A stretch of 64,000 nucleotides of DNA from the NCBI RefSeq assembly GCF_024199845.1, contig NZ_JANADO010000001.1, positions 8,730,001-8,794,000 of the forward strand. Direction: 5' to 3'. Under the pieces are notes generated by a model. That model worked only from the letters and a program-made list of their open reading frames with translations, had not been told where the DNA came from and made no database searches. The position numbers and the translations under genes were made by a program. This document shows, in pieces, positions 34,600 to 42,348 of this stretch. How positions within the stretch are numbered: the stretch's first letter is position 1; every line of letters starts with the position of its first letter. This stretch comes from Bradyrhizobium sp. CCGB12 (GTDB lineage Bacteria; Pseudomonadota; Alphaproteobacteria; Rhizobiales; Xanthobacteraceae).

Positions 34600-35715
34600 T
34601 CAATTCGACTGGCCGATCTTCGATTGGTCGTGTCCCGGGGCTGCATTTCCCGCCATTGCGAGACGGCGGAATTCGGTTGGGGTTAAATCTGTCGCGGCCT
34701 TGAAGGCGCGATTGAACGGCCCGATCGACTGGAAACCTGTGTCCATGGCAATCGTCAGCACCGGGACTTCCACTTGTTCGGGGTCCACCAGCGCTGCCTT
34801 GGCTTCCTCGATCCGGTAGTGGTTGAGAAACGCATTGAAATTGCGGTAGCCGAGGCCCTCATTAATGAGCTGCCGCAGCCGGTATTCCGGCACGCCAAGC
34901 TCGGCGGATAGGGATCTGATGGTCAACCCCTCACGCCGGTAGACGCGCTCGACGGTCATCAGCTGTTCTAACCGGCGCAAGAGAGCCGGTTCAATCGCGG
35001 CAGGCTTGCCCTGATCGTCAGATGCCTTGGCTGGCGCGTCCAAGGGGACATTTGTCGCGGGCAGCAGGATCGAGCCTTTCCGCGTCCCCGCCTCCAGCAG
35101 ATTCCACGCGCTTACGCCGACCAACACCAACAGAGTGAACGCGTTGGCGACGCTGGTCATGGAAAAAGTGGGAATCGAGGGCTGCTGCAAGAAGCTGACA
35201 TAATAGTTGAGAACGGTTTGGGCAGAAGCTCCAATCAAGACGACTAGCCGGAGCCCACGTCGGCCCTGCACCAGGTCAGCGGGCCAGGTGAAAAGCGTCT
35301 GCGCCACCGCCAACAACGCCAGGCCGAGAGAGGTAAACGGCAGTGTGCGTTCGATGGCACGCTCAAACGCGGCCGATCGTGTGATGCCGCTGGCGTCCAG
35401 CCATTGTGCGACGGCGACGGCCACCCACAAGACGCCATGCCAAGCCCGTGGCACGAAATCGTCATCGAAGGCAGCACGCGCCCATAGCCAGAACACGACA
35501 GAGTTCGCGCTTGACAACGCGAGCAGCAAGAGGCCCCACCACGCAAATGGCCGCGGGAACGTCGGCGCCGAGCAGATCATCGAAGCTGCAGCGCCGATCG
35601 CGAGCGCGGCGCCCAGCAGCGCGGCCGTGCTGTCGCGGCGATCGCGCAGCGCCATGGCTGCGAGCAGCAGGCACAATGCGATGACGGCGCCCCGTAACCC
35701 CAGGTCGATCGACAT
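34600..35715 (-). CDS. Membrane-anchored AraC family regulator
   Basis: A protein of about 371 residues. The N-terminal half has six or seven hydrophobic segments (from SIDLGLRGAVIALCLLLAAM to SVANAFTLLVLVGVSAWNLL). The C-terminal part is an AraC helix-turn-helix domain (LTIRSLSAELGVPEYRLRQL, RNFNAFLNHYRIEEAKAALV, TIAMDTGFQSIGPFNRAFKA). The ATG at 35715 is chosen because SIDLGLRG is where relatives begin; starts at 35787 or 35892 are open. This layout is known for membrane-embedded sensors that regulate from the inner face of the membrane. The serine hydrolase gene downstream on the same strand is the likely target. Confidence 0.85.
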   Translation of the reverse strand: MSIDLGLRGAVIALCLLLAAMALRDRRDSTAALLGAALAIGAAASMICSAPTFPRPFAWWGLLLLALSSANSVVFWLWARAAFDDDFVPRAWHGVLWVAVAVAQWLDASGITRSAAFERAIERTLPFTSLGLALLAVAQTLFTWPADLVQGRRGLRLVVLIGASAQTVLNYYVSFLQQPSIPTFSMTSVANAFTLLVLVGVSAWNLLEAGTRKGSILLPATNVPLDAPAKASDDQGKPAAIEPALLRRLEQLMTVERVYRREGLTIRSLSAELGVPEYRLRQLINEGLGYRNFNAFLNHYRIEEAKAALVDPEQVEVPVLTIAMDTGFQSIGPFNRAFKAATDLTPTEFRRLAMAGNAAPGHDQSKIGQSN

Positions 35716-36299
35716 CAAACCGCTGGTGCCCACGACCGGAAATACTCCGAATGTCATTGTTGACGCAAAAGCCGTGGGTTTGCTCATACGCTGTTGACAC
35801 GGCCGATGTCGACTCGGCGGATAATTTTGAAGCGGCTGCGAACTGGACGGGAGGTGCCGCGCCGCAAACCAAGAGATAATGTGTGTTCCCAACCGACGCG
35901 CCTAAAAGCCGAGACTGTCCGGCCGACGGTCTGCAAATCGTCGCCAGGCGCCACACTCGGTAGGCAGTCCGCCGTCATGCATGATGACCGTATGATTTCG
36001 CTGGGGCGCTCTTCAGACGATCCTAACCAGGATGGTCTGGCCAAGAACCCGGACCCGGCTCAGAATCTAAGGTCTGAAACTAGCCCTCGCTCACTTCGCC
36101 GCAATGACCACTTCCGGTTTTGACCCTTAGCCGAAGGTCGATTGAGCGCGTGTCATGTCGACTGTCAGGGGCAAACCGGACGCCGATCCGACCTTGGCGT
36201 CCAACGCTGCTTGTGACCCAAAGCGGCCGAAAGGGTGCTAAGTTTGCTTGCAGTATTCCGGTTTAGGATTCGACTACGATCTACTTTGAAGGGAGACTA
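35716..36299. other. Gap with diverged intergenic repeat
   Basis: 584 bases with no supported gene. A diverged copy of the intergenic repeat lies at 36113-36230. The remainder (35790-36100) has only short overlapping frames. Confidence 0.5.
36113..36230. repeat. Intergenic repeat, diverged copy 3
   Basis: CTTCCGGTTTTGACCCTTAG, then CATGTCGACTGTCAGGGGCA, AAACCGGACGCCGATCC and CTGCTTGTGACCCAAAGCGG keep the block order of the copies at 27273, 28531 and 39822 with more substitutions. Confidence 0.65.
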
Positions 36300-36803
36300 T
36301 TGAGCTACGAACTTTTGGCAGGGGCAACTGTAATGATAGTCCGCGCCATGGCGCCGAGCGATGCTGACGCAATTCATGCCATCCACGGCATTTGCCTCCA
36401 ACGCACACTATTGGGCCGCTATACCCGCGATCAGATAGAGGCATGGATGGCGGGTCGGACGCCTCAGGGCTATCTCCGGGCAGCGGCAGCTGGCGAACGC
36501 TTTTTCGTCGCCGACGATGCTGGGCTGGTGATCGGTTATGCCTGTTGGCAAGAGGACGAATTGCTCTCGCTTTTCGTGCATCCCGATTTCCAGCGTCGCG
36601 GCATAGGGTCGGCTCTCCTGTCCGCATGTGTTGAGGATGCCACGCGGAGGGGGGCGATCATTTCGGTCGTGAAGTCTGTGCTCGGAGCAGAAGAGTTCTA
36701 TGACCGTCATGGATTTGCAGTTGTTGGCTTGGGCTCGACCACCAAGCGAGGAGTGATCATTCCAGACACGCGGATGCAACGCGTGGCTTGCGAGCAGGGG
36801 TAA
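36300..36803 (+). CDS. GNAT family N-acetyltransferase
   Basis: Acetyltransferase of 156-167 residues. Motif A is LLSLFVHPDFQRRGIGSALL and the C-terminal part GAEEFYDRHGFAVVG is typical. The start is uncertain. A TTG at 36300 has AAGGGAG about five bases upstream; the ATG at 36333 gives IVRAMAPSDADAIHAIHGIC, which is where relatives usually begin. Substrate unknown. It stands between an intergenic repeat and a MITE-like element. Confidence 0.88.
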   Translation: MSYELLAGATVMIVRAMAPSDADAIHAIHGICLQRTLLGRYTRDQIEAWMAGRTPQGYLRAAAAGERFFVADDAGLVIGYACWQEDELLSLFVHPDFQRRGIGSALLSACVEDATRRGAIISVVKSVLGAEEFYDRHGFAVVGLGSTTKRGVIIPDTRMQRVACEQG

Positions 36804-36847
36804 AGCAGCCCAGTTGCGCTCGTCCTGAGTTCTTCAGCCTTTGACCC

Positions 36848-37006
36848 TGGCTGTGTAAAAACTCAAAAATCGAAGCTCGACAAAGAATGATGTTTTTCAG
36901 TTCGATCTCTAAGTTGAATTCGCTTGCGCGTTGAGCGACTAACGCGGTCTTGGACGAATAACTTCTTCTATCGCGATTGAGCGTCTTCGCGTTTTCACAC
37001 AGCCAA
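36848..37006. mobile_element. MITE-like element, about 159 bp
   Basis: TGGCTGTGTAAAAAC (36848-36862) and GTTTTCACACAGCCA (36991-37005) are terminal inverted repeats that differ at one of 15 positions. Both ends are flanked by GACCC (36843-36847 and 37007-37011), a plausible 5-bp target duplication. The interior carries no transposase; a short frame crossing it (reading leftward, NLEIELKNIILCRASIFEFL) is the product that genomes with this element usually list as a hypothetical protein. It has inserted into a GACCCnTtGCGGAC-type intergenic repeat. Confidence 0.7.
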
Positions 37007-37047
37007 GACCCATTGCGGACATTCACCAGCCGAGATAAACGTTTAGA

Positions 37048-37371
37048 ATGAACACGGCTCGTGTTGCAACTTTGATTGCCCTGCTTCTCTTAGCATCGAC
37101 AGTGGCGACATGGCTGTTGCTCGACCCTCCAAAGGCTTGCCCTAGTTGGTCCCCGCTCTGGATTTTGCTGCTTGGGTGGACCGCTCCATGTTTGGCCATC
37201 AATTGCTTCATGGTGGTTCGATGGGACTGGTGTGTTCGAAACGCGACGGAGTCCTTCATAAATGCAATCCCGGTGCCGACTGAGTACGGTATGATCCGTG
37301 TGTGCATCCTCAACGCTGTGGTCTCCCAGCTTCCTTTCCTTTTAACCATACGCTGTATGGTCATGTACTAA
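37048..37371 (+). CDS. Small membrane protein, unknown function
   Basis: A 107-residue protein with three hydrophobic segments (RVATLIALLLLASTVATWLL, LWILLLGWTAPCLAINCFMV and a C-terminal VSQLPFLLTIRCMVMY). GC content is visibly lower than in the flanking operons, suggesting a foreign origin. No family recognised. It starts 37 bp after the MITE-like element. Confidence 0.5.
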   Translation: MNTARVATLIALLLLASTVATWLLLDPPKACPSWSPLWILLLGWTAPCLAINCFMVVRWDWCVRNATESFINAIPVPTEYGMIRVCILNAVVSQLPFLLTIRCMVMY

Positions 37372-37942
37372 CCGCTAACTGTGTTGCGGTCCGCACACCT
37401 TGCATTCCAAAGAAGCCCGCTTGTGGTCCTTAGCGGACTAGCTAGGGCGAACTGGCGATGTTCGGTCTTGAAGCCTAAACGGACACGGGCCTACCTCCGC
37501 GCGGGCTGATCGGGTTTATGAGTACACGCCCTAGTCGGAAGCCCCGTTCATATCAGGCCAAGCAGATTACAAAGATCGCGTTTGAAATCGCAGGTATCGG
37601 TTAGCCCATCTTCGGTTGCAGGCTCTGTTATATCCAGAAAAACCTGTAGGCCATCGCTGGCTAAACTTTCCTCGATACAGGTTGGCGTAAGGTATGAGTG
37701 ATACGCCCTGATGGGCCAGATGAGCGCGCTGAAGATATTGAGCGCAGTTGCTGACATGAACCTTACAGATCGCGGTTTGGACCTCCGTCACGAACCGGCA
37801 GCCATCCTCGGGCTCACTTGGTCGGCATCACGTTCGTTACCGATGCCCCTCCTCCGATTGGCTCAAATTAATCCTGCAACCAAAGTTAGGATCGGTCTCC
37901 TGATTGGATCGACCCACAAAGGCCATAGGCAAGGGCGCGGCT
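37372..37942. other. Gap with the recurrent 19-bp motif and a possible gene remnant
   Basis: 571 bases. The motif copy at 37516-37534 lies here. A leftward frame at 37548-37757 (69 codons, SYLTPTCIEESLASDGLQVF) might be the remnant of a gene, but it has no recognisable family and I do not call it. Confidence 0.4.
37516..37534 (+). repeat. Recurrent 19-bp motif, copy 2
   Basis: TTATGAGTACACGCCCTAG; 18 of 19 bases match the complement of 32377-32395. Confidence 0.6.
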
Positions 37943-38548
37943 ATGACCGGTCTGATTCTGATGCTAATGGGGACGACAATCATCCTCTTCAGCTTGTGGC
38001 TAAAACCACCGCTAACGGCCAACCGGCAATTTTGGGGGGCACCAACCGAAGGGGCGGCAGATATCGCAGCGCGCTATCCAGGGCCCATTGCCCTTCGTCA
38101 GCCCCCGTGGCGCTTTGTGGCGCTCACTTTAGGGAGTCTGTTTGGTGTGGCCGCTGGCTATCGGATGACCGTTACTGGACAGGGTGCGACCGTTCTGTGG
38201 GGCTCCAGCCTGATGAGCGCGTTCTGCGCTTTCGTCGCCATCAAAGGCTTCCCAGTGCTGACTCTTGATGCCACCGGCTTTGAACTGCGCAGTCGGCTTC
38301 GCACTGTCCGTCTGAATTGGCACGATGTGACGAGGTTCTATTGCGTTCGATTCATGAGCCTTGGCGGAAAGAATAATTTTGTGAGATACGAGGCCACCCC
38401 CGGACAGCCCTGGTTGATGTTGGGCGGCTTCAACATCTCTGCGGAGGAACTTGCAGAGCTCATGACATTGTGGCGAGCTCAAGCTCTGCGGCAGAAGTCG
38501 CCGCTTTTCATCCGAGGCCAGCCATTGAATAATCTGGAAATCACCTAA
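37943..38548 (+). CDS. Two-helix membrane protein with PH-like cytoplasmic part, unknown function
   Basis: A 201-residue protein. A first hydrophobic helix (TGLILMLMGTTIILFSLWLK) and a central hairpin (FVALTLGSLFGVAAGY, LWGSSLMSAFCAFVAIKG) precede a beta-rich domain (PVLTLDATGFELRSRLRTVR, LNWHDVTRFYCVRFMSLGG) that looks like bacterial PH (DUF304-type) domains. The ATG at 37943 is preferred to a TTG at 37904. Function unknown. Confidence 0.6.
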   Translation: MTGLILMLMGTTIILFSLWLKPPLTANRQFWGAPTEGAADIAARYPGPIALRQPPWRFVALTLGSLFGVAAGYRMTVTGQGATVLWGSSLMSAFCAFVAIKGFPVLTLDATGFELRSRLRTVRLNWHDVTRFYCVRFMSLGGKNNFVRYEATPGQPWLMLGGFNISAEELAELMTLWRAQALRQKSPLFIRGQPLNNLEIT

Positions 38549-38593
38549 GAAGTCCGCTGTTGCCCCGTAGCTGATTCGCCGGGTGTCCTTGCG

Positions 38594-39010
38594 ATGGATC
38601 AATCAGGTGTGCTTGACGCGAGATGTTCGAACCTGAACTGGAAAGGGTATCAACGACTGGCCGTATTTGTCGCAGGACTTGGCGTCGGCAGCTTTTTCTT
38701 CTGCTTCATATTGAGCGGATTGCTGTTGTATTCTCATCGCCCAGTCCATCCGGACGTCACCCTTGGTTACACATATTTGTTTAAGATCAAGTCGCACGAA
38801 ATCTATGGAAACTATTTTGAGCTGGTGGCCGTAACCATAGGGCCTTGGGCTTCATGGATTTGTGGCTTGATCGCGGGGTCGTTTGCATCCTTGTTTGGGA
38901 TCAGCCGAAATTCACGCACGTTGCGACTGCATATATTTGCAGGGGCCGTGACGTCTTTGGCCTTTAACTTGGCGGCTTGGCAAGCTTGTACGTACCTATT
39001 CCGACCCTAA
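38594..39010 (+). CDS. Small membrane protein, unknown function
   Basis: A 138-residue protein with a strong helix (LAVFVAGLGVGSFFFCFILS), a loop, then two more hydrophobic segments (VTIGPWASWICGLIAGSFAS and FAGAVTSLAFNLAAWQACTY). It is less GC-rich than the window average and begins 46 bp after another small membrane protein gene, so the two may be co-transcribed. No family recognised. Confidence 0.5.
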   Translation: MDQSGVLDARCSNLNWKGYQRLAVFVAGLGVGSFFFCFILSGLLLYSHRPVHPDVTLGYTYLFKIKSHEIYGNYFELVAVTIGPWASWICGLIAGSFASLFGISRNSRTLRLHIFAGAVTSLAFNLAAWQACTYLFRP

Positions 39011-39029
39011 GTCCAACGCACTCTGGCAG

Positions 39030-39115
39030 CTTCCTAAGAGCATTCGGATCATCAGCTCGGGATCGATCAAAGGCCGACCGATACTGCTGTAGAAAATCGG
39101 ACGCGAGGCTGCGCT
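39030..39115 (-). pseudogene. Remnant of an IS1182-type transposase
   Basis: Leftward the segment encodes IFYSSIGRPLIDPELMIRML, which matches the FYSTIGRPSIAPELMIRMLL segment of the intact transposase at 24986-26338. DNA identity is also obvious (CGGATCATCAGCTCGGG in both). Only about 85 bases survive, with no terminal repeats nearby. Confidence 0.7.
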
Positions 39116-39203
39116 CGCTTCGCTGCCCAGAGCGGCGGATTCAGACGTCGGACGAGCAATGAGCGAGTTGCTGTGCGCGGCTAGGCACTGTTAGTATCGC
39201 GCC

Positions 39204-39737
39204 ATGCCGTTCGCGATTACACTCCGCTTTGATCCCATCAGCGCTGTCCCTATCGAAGCGATGTGGCGCAAGCTGGCAGCCGACGGAATTGACGCCGATC
39301 GCTACCAACTTGGCTACGCTCCGCATATCACCCTGGCGATCTACCCCGACGAAACACCCCTCAACAGGCTACGCACCGCGCTTAAAGATACATGCCGAAA
39401 TTGGGAGGCCCTTCCTGTTCGCTTGAGTGGATTAGGTGCTTTTCCGGCGGGCGGCGTCGTTCTATGGGCGGTGCCCGTTGTTACGGCCGAGTTGCTTGCC
39501 CGGCATCAGGCCATACAAACCGCACTTCCCGACCTTAATGCTCATGCGCATTATCGACCGGGAGCTTGGGTGCCTCACGTGACGCTATCGGGTGCCTTGC
39601 CTGACCCGGGGCTGGCCCTCATGGCTCTCCTACCAAATTGGGAGCCAATCACAGGCTTTCTCGACCGGGTGGACTTAGTGAGCTTCCGTCCTGTCGAAGT
39701 GCTGCAGAGTTTGGCGTGCGCTCGGAGCGCTACATAA
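39204..39737 (+). CDS. 2'-5' RNA ligase / cyclic phosphodiesterase-like protein
   Basis: A 177-residue member of the 2H phosphoesterase superfamily. Both HxT motifs are present: GYAPHITLAIYPD near residue 42 and GAWVPHVTLSGALPD near residue 128. The spacing is right for the two-lobed fold. Members act on RNA 2',3'-cyclic phosphate or 2'-5' bonds. It stands alone in the accessory region, after an IS remnant. Its physiological substrate is unknown. Confidence 0.85.
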   Translation: MPFAITLRFDPISAVPIEAMWRKLAADGIDADRYQLGYAPHITLAIYPDETPLNRLRTALKDTCRNWEALPVRLSGLGAFPAGGVVLWAVPVVTAELLARHQAIQTALPDLNAHAHYRPGAWVPHVTLSGALPDPGLALMALLPNWEPITGFLDRVDLVSFRPVEVLQSLACARSAT

Positions 39738-39821
39738 CCCAGAAAACTTCGCGCCGAACCCAGCTTCTTGGTACTAGGCCTTCTTCCGGTGCCAAATGCC
39801 GATCCGGATGTCGCTTCTTGG

Positions 39822-39925
39822 CCCTAAGCCGAATAAATACTCAAGCCATCGAGATGTCGGCTATGGGAGGTAGACCAGACGCCAGGCCGCACTGGCGTCA
39901 CCCGCCGCTTATGACCCATAGCGGA
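39822..39925. repeat. Bradyrhizobium-type intergenic repeat, copy 4
   Basis: TTGGCCCTAAGCCGAATAAA, GAGATGTCGGCTATGGGAGG, AGACCAGACGCCAGGCCG and CCGCCGCTTATGACCCATAG reproduce copies 1 and 2 with high identity. Confidence 0.75.
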
Positions 39926-40021
39926 CTGCGAACTGAGGACAAGCTGCGCAAGCTCGCGGATGGACACTTGGCTCAAGGTTGTGTCATATTTGTTGCGCAA
40001 CCACAAAAATCAGGCCGCTCA

Positions 40022-40207
40022 ATGAATCGCTTGCTGTACATTCTAACCACTGCTCTGCAAGTTCTGCTTGGCGCCAATCTAGCTGGGTTTTTGATGGGAG
40101 GCGCCGAAGGCGCCGTGAATCGCTTGCCGTACATTCTAACCACTGCTCTGCAAGTTCTGCTTGGCGTCAGTCTAGCTGGGTTCTTGATGGGGAAAGGCGC
40201 CGGGGAC
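40022..40207 (+). repeat. 93-bp in-frame tandem duplication
   Basis: Two units of 93 bp (40022-40114 and 40115-40207) differ at only a few positions, for example TTGCTGTACATT versus TTGCCGTACATT and GGCGCCAATCTAG versus GGCGTCAGTCTAG. The high identity implies a recent event. Because 93 is divisible by three, the reading frame survives. Confidence 0.85.
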
Positions 40208-40354
40208 ATTCTCTATATAGGTCTACTCGCTTTGTTTTTTTCGTTACTTTTTTCGACCGTACGGTTGCGTCGGAGAGGCCTGTCGCTCAACGCAACCTCG
40301 GACGAGTATCGTCGTCAGGTGAGGTCGCTTCGCGACGAGGTGACACGAGTTTGA
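40022..40354 (+). CDS. Small membrane protein with internal tandem duplication
   Basis: A 110-residue protein that begins at the ATG at 40022. Residues 1-31 and 32-62 are near-identical units (NRLLYILTTALQVLLGANLA then NRLPYILTTALQVLLGVSLA, each ending GFLMG). A third hydrophobic segment (LYIGLLALFFSLLFSTVRLR) and a charged tail follow. The unit itself is a membrane helix, so the duplication adds a whole helix and linker. Similar small alpha-proteobacterial membrane proteins usually carry one unit; function unknown. Confidence 0.5.
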   Translation: MNRLLYILTTALQVLLGANLAGFLMGGAEGAVNRLPYILTTALQVLLGVSLAGFLMGKGAGDILYIGLLALFFSLLFSTVRLRRRGLSLNATSDEYRRQVRSLRDEVTRV

Positions 40355-40672
40355 TCCTGGCAGCCAAGTGTTACCTAGGCCAGTGAACGGTCATTTTGAC
40401 CCTGAACGGGCAGTCGCTCAATGGACTGTTGGCGACCTCTTTCATACAGTGTCGCCTCTTGGCCCATCGCGACATTTTCTGCAGTTGCACAAGGGCGGTC
40501 GGGATCGGAGGACAGCGGACATCGCCGACGGTTTATGAGTACGCGGCCTAGTACGCCACTCTCGAATCGAGGAACTAAAAGTGGCGAAGAACTGAGGTCC
40601 TCGGCCCACTCATTCATGACCTGCCAAAAGCGCTTGAACATCACTGCGCACTGCTGTGGTTGACCATTGAGG
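40355..40672. other. Gap with third copy of the recurrent motif
   Basis: 318 bases without a convincing gene. TTATGAGTACGCGGCCTAG lies at 40533-40551. The upstream GACAGCGGACATCGCCGACG appears to belong to the same repeat unit. Confidence 0.5.
40533..40551 (+). repeat. Recurrent 19-bp motif, copy 3
   Basis: TTATGAGTACGCGGCCTAG; differs at two positions from the copy at 37516-37534. Confidence 0.55.
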
Positions 40673-41524
40673 TCATTCCGTCGCCAAAATCACGCGAGCC
40701 AGCTCCGACGGATTCTCGACAGCTGAGAAGTGGCCAGTGTTCCTGAGTGTCACCATCTTCGAAGCAGGAATCAGCGAGCGCGTACGTTCGCGTTCATCTG
40801 GCCGTGACCAATCGCTGTCGCCATAAATGAGCGTCACAGGCGCCGAGATCTGCCGATAATAATCCCGTGCTTTGCTCCAGGATCGCCAGCCTGCCAGCAC
40901 CTTGCGTGCGCCCCGCTTGTATCCGGGGCGACGGGCGACTTCACCGAACTCGGCAAGCAGATCCGCCGGCAGTTTGCGCGGATCGTGATATCCGCCGCCC
41001 ATGATCTTGCCGAGCACGATCTTGTTTTCGAGCGATGCATTGATCGCGCCGAGCACCGGGATTTGCAAGCTTCCGATGATGAAATTCGAAAACCAGTTGC
41101 CGCGTCGAATACCGTCTCCATAGCGGGTCTCGTAATCGTAGGGATTGATCGCATAGACTTGCTTCACGCTCTGTGGAAGCGACGCCGCCACCGTGAGGGC
41201 CAATGCGCCGCCGATCGACTCGCCGACGATCGTGACGTCCGAAAGATTGAGTTTCTCGATGAAGCGAATGACGGCTTGCCTGAAGTAGGGTTCGTCGAAA
41301 CTCGCGCCCGAATCGATCGGGGAGTGGCCGTGGCCCGGGAGATCGATGGCGTAGACCGTGTGCGATCTGGCGAGGAGGGGCGCAAGCGCGCGGAAATACT
41401 CGAGCTGCGTCCGGATCGTATGGATGAGGAGCAGCGGAGGCCCACTGCCGGTCTTCTGAAAACGTACGCTTAGCTTATCCGATATCTTCAGCAAACTTGG
41501 TTTGGCTTCGATCACGCTGAGCAT
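40673..41524 (-). CDS. Alpha/beta-fold hydrolase
   Basis: A 283-residue alpha/beta hydrolase. The nucleophile elbow is VGESIGGALALTVA (Ser in GESIG). The early AIDLPGHGHSPIDSG, the acid-containing VTLIYGDSDWSRPDE and the final catalytic His in LRNTGHFSAVENPSELA complete the site. No signal peptide. It lies 32 bp after the TetR gene on the same strand, so it probably shares the regulator's promoter and may process a compound related to the efflux substrate. Substrate unknown. Confidence 0.9.
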   Translation of the reverse strand: MLSVIEAKPSLLKISDKLSVRFQKTGSGPPLLLIHTIRTQLEYFRALAPLLARSHTVYAIDLPGHGHSPIDSGASFDEPYFRQAVIRFIEKLNLSDVTIVGESIGGALALTVAASLPQSVKQVYAINPYDYETRYGDGIRRGNWFSNFIIGSLQIPVLGAINASLENKIVLGKIMGGGYHDPRKLPADLLAEFGEVARRPGYKRGARKVLAGWRSWSKARDYYRQISAPVTLIYGDSDWSRPDERERTRSLIPASKMVTLRNTGHFSAVENPSELARVILATE

Positions 41525-41556
41525 TCGATCTCTCCGTGCTTTGAGGGGGCGCGCCT

Positions 41557-42135
41557 TCAGGCGGCAGCTGCGTCGCGAACCTGTTCGGCCGCGGCATCCA
41601 AAAGCGCCTGAGCCAGATCGGGGTCGTTGACGACGCGCGATAGCGTCACCGCGCCGACCATCGTCGCGAGAATGGCCATGGCCTTGCCGCGGGAGGCCTC
41701 GTCGCCGGTCCCGGCGATGAAGCGGTCGAGCACATCGAGATGCGCTTTGATTCCCGCTTCGAATTCCGCCTTCACCTCGGGGCCTTGCCGGGCGGCATCC
41801 GAGCCGAGCGCCACGATCGGGCAGCCGTCCATCTTTTCACCGCGATGGTCGCCGCTGAGGTAAAACGAGATCACTGCGCCGAGTGGATCGTCAGGATGTG
41901 CCGCTGCCGCGTCCGACCATCGGCCGGAAGCGCTCTCCAATGCGCGCTTGGACGCCTCAACCGCCAGATCCTCTTTTGATGCGAACTGCTTGTAGAAGGC
42001 GCCTTGGGTCAGCCCGGCACCGTTCATCAGATCCTTGAGCCCGATGCCATCAAAGCCGCGCTCCCTGAAGAGGCGACTAGCCACATTGATCACGGTTTGG
42101 CGGTTCTCGGCCGCCTGAGTGCGACTGACTCGCAT
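41557..42135 (-). CDS. TetR/AcrR family transcriptional repressor of the RND pump
   Basis: A 192-residue regulator. The helix-turn-helix is FRERGFDGIGLKDLMNGAGL, then TQGAFYKQFASKEDLAVEAS. The C-terminal ligand domain contains GCPIVALGSDAARQGPEVKA, typical of the TetR_C branch next to efflux or oxidoreductase genes. It is divergent from the RND adaptor/pump genes. Two palindromes with TCTATA-type half-sites lie in the 213-bp intergenic region, one close to each gene, so it should repress both directions. Confidence 0.93.
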   Translation of the reverse strand: MRVSRTQAAENRQTVINVASRLFRERGFDGIGLKDLMNGAGLTQGAFYKQFASKEDLAVEASKRALESASGRWSDAAAAHPDDPLGAVISFYLSGDHRGEKMDGCPIVALGSDAARQGPEVKAEFEAGIKAHLDVLDRFIAGTGDEASRGKAMAILATMVGAVTLSRVVNDPDLAQALLDAAAEQVRDAAAA

Positions 42136-42158
42136 CGTGGATCTCCATTTGGATTTCG

Positions 42159-42189
42159 TTCGACTTCTATACCCAATATAGAGTTCGAA
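42159..42189. promoter_or_regulatory. Candidate TetR operator 1 (regulator side)
   Basis: TTCGACTTCTATA (42159-42171) and TATAGAGTTCGAA (42177-42189) are inverted repeats that pair at 11 of 13 positions around CCCAA. The site starts 24 bases upstream of the TetR start codon. Confidence 0.6.
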
Positions 42190-42293
42190 TGCAATCTATC
42201 AATCGAGGCGGCTGGATTTGGCCGCCGCACGACGAAAGATCTCGCCTTTTCGGGATCACCTTTCCGTTATTTTGCAAAATTAGATTGTGGTCA

Positions 42294-42316
42294 ACATCTA
42301 TATCGCATATAGATGT
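42294..42316. promoter_or_regulatory. Candidate TetR operator 2 (pump side)
   Basis: ACATCTATAT (42294-42303) and ATATAGATGT (42307-42316) form a perfect 10-bp inverted repeat around CGC, 32 bases before the adaptor start. It shares TCTATA/TATAGA half-sites with the site at 42159-42189. Binding here would cover the likely pump promoter. Confidence 0.7.
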
Positions 42317-42348
42317 CGTACGAAATCTAAAATACAAAGGAGACGGAC

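Noticed and set aside
36757..37026. An 89-codon leftward frame as a real hypothetical protein
   Set aside because: It runs across the MITE-like element and both its inverted ends, so the open frame is explained by the repeat.
40022..40207. CRISPR-like repeat array
   Set aside because: Only two units of 93 bp without spacers, inside an open frame: a tandem duplication. No CRISPR array or cas gene was seen in the window.
40421..40663. An 80-codon plus-strand frame between the duplicated membrane protein and the hydrolase gene
   Set aside because: It overlaps the recurrent 19-bp motif, has no ribosome-binding site and a composition unlike a protein.
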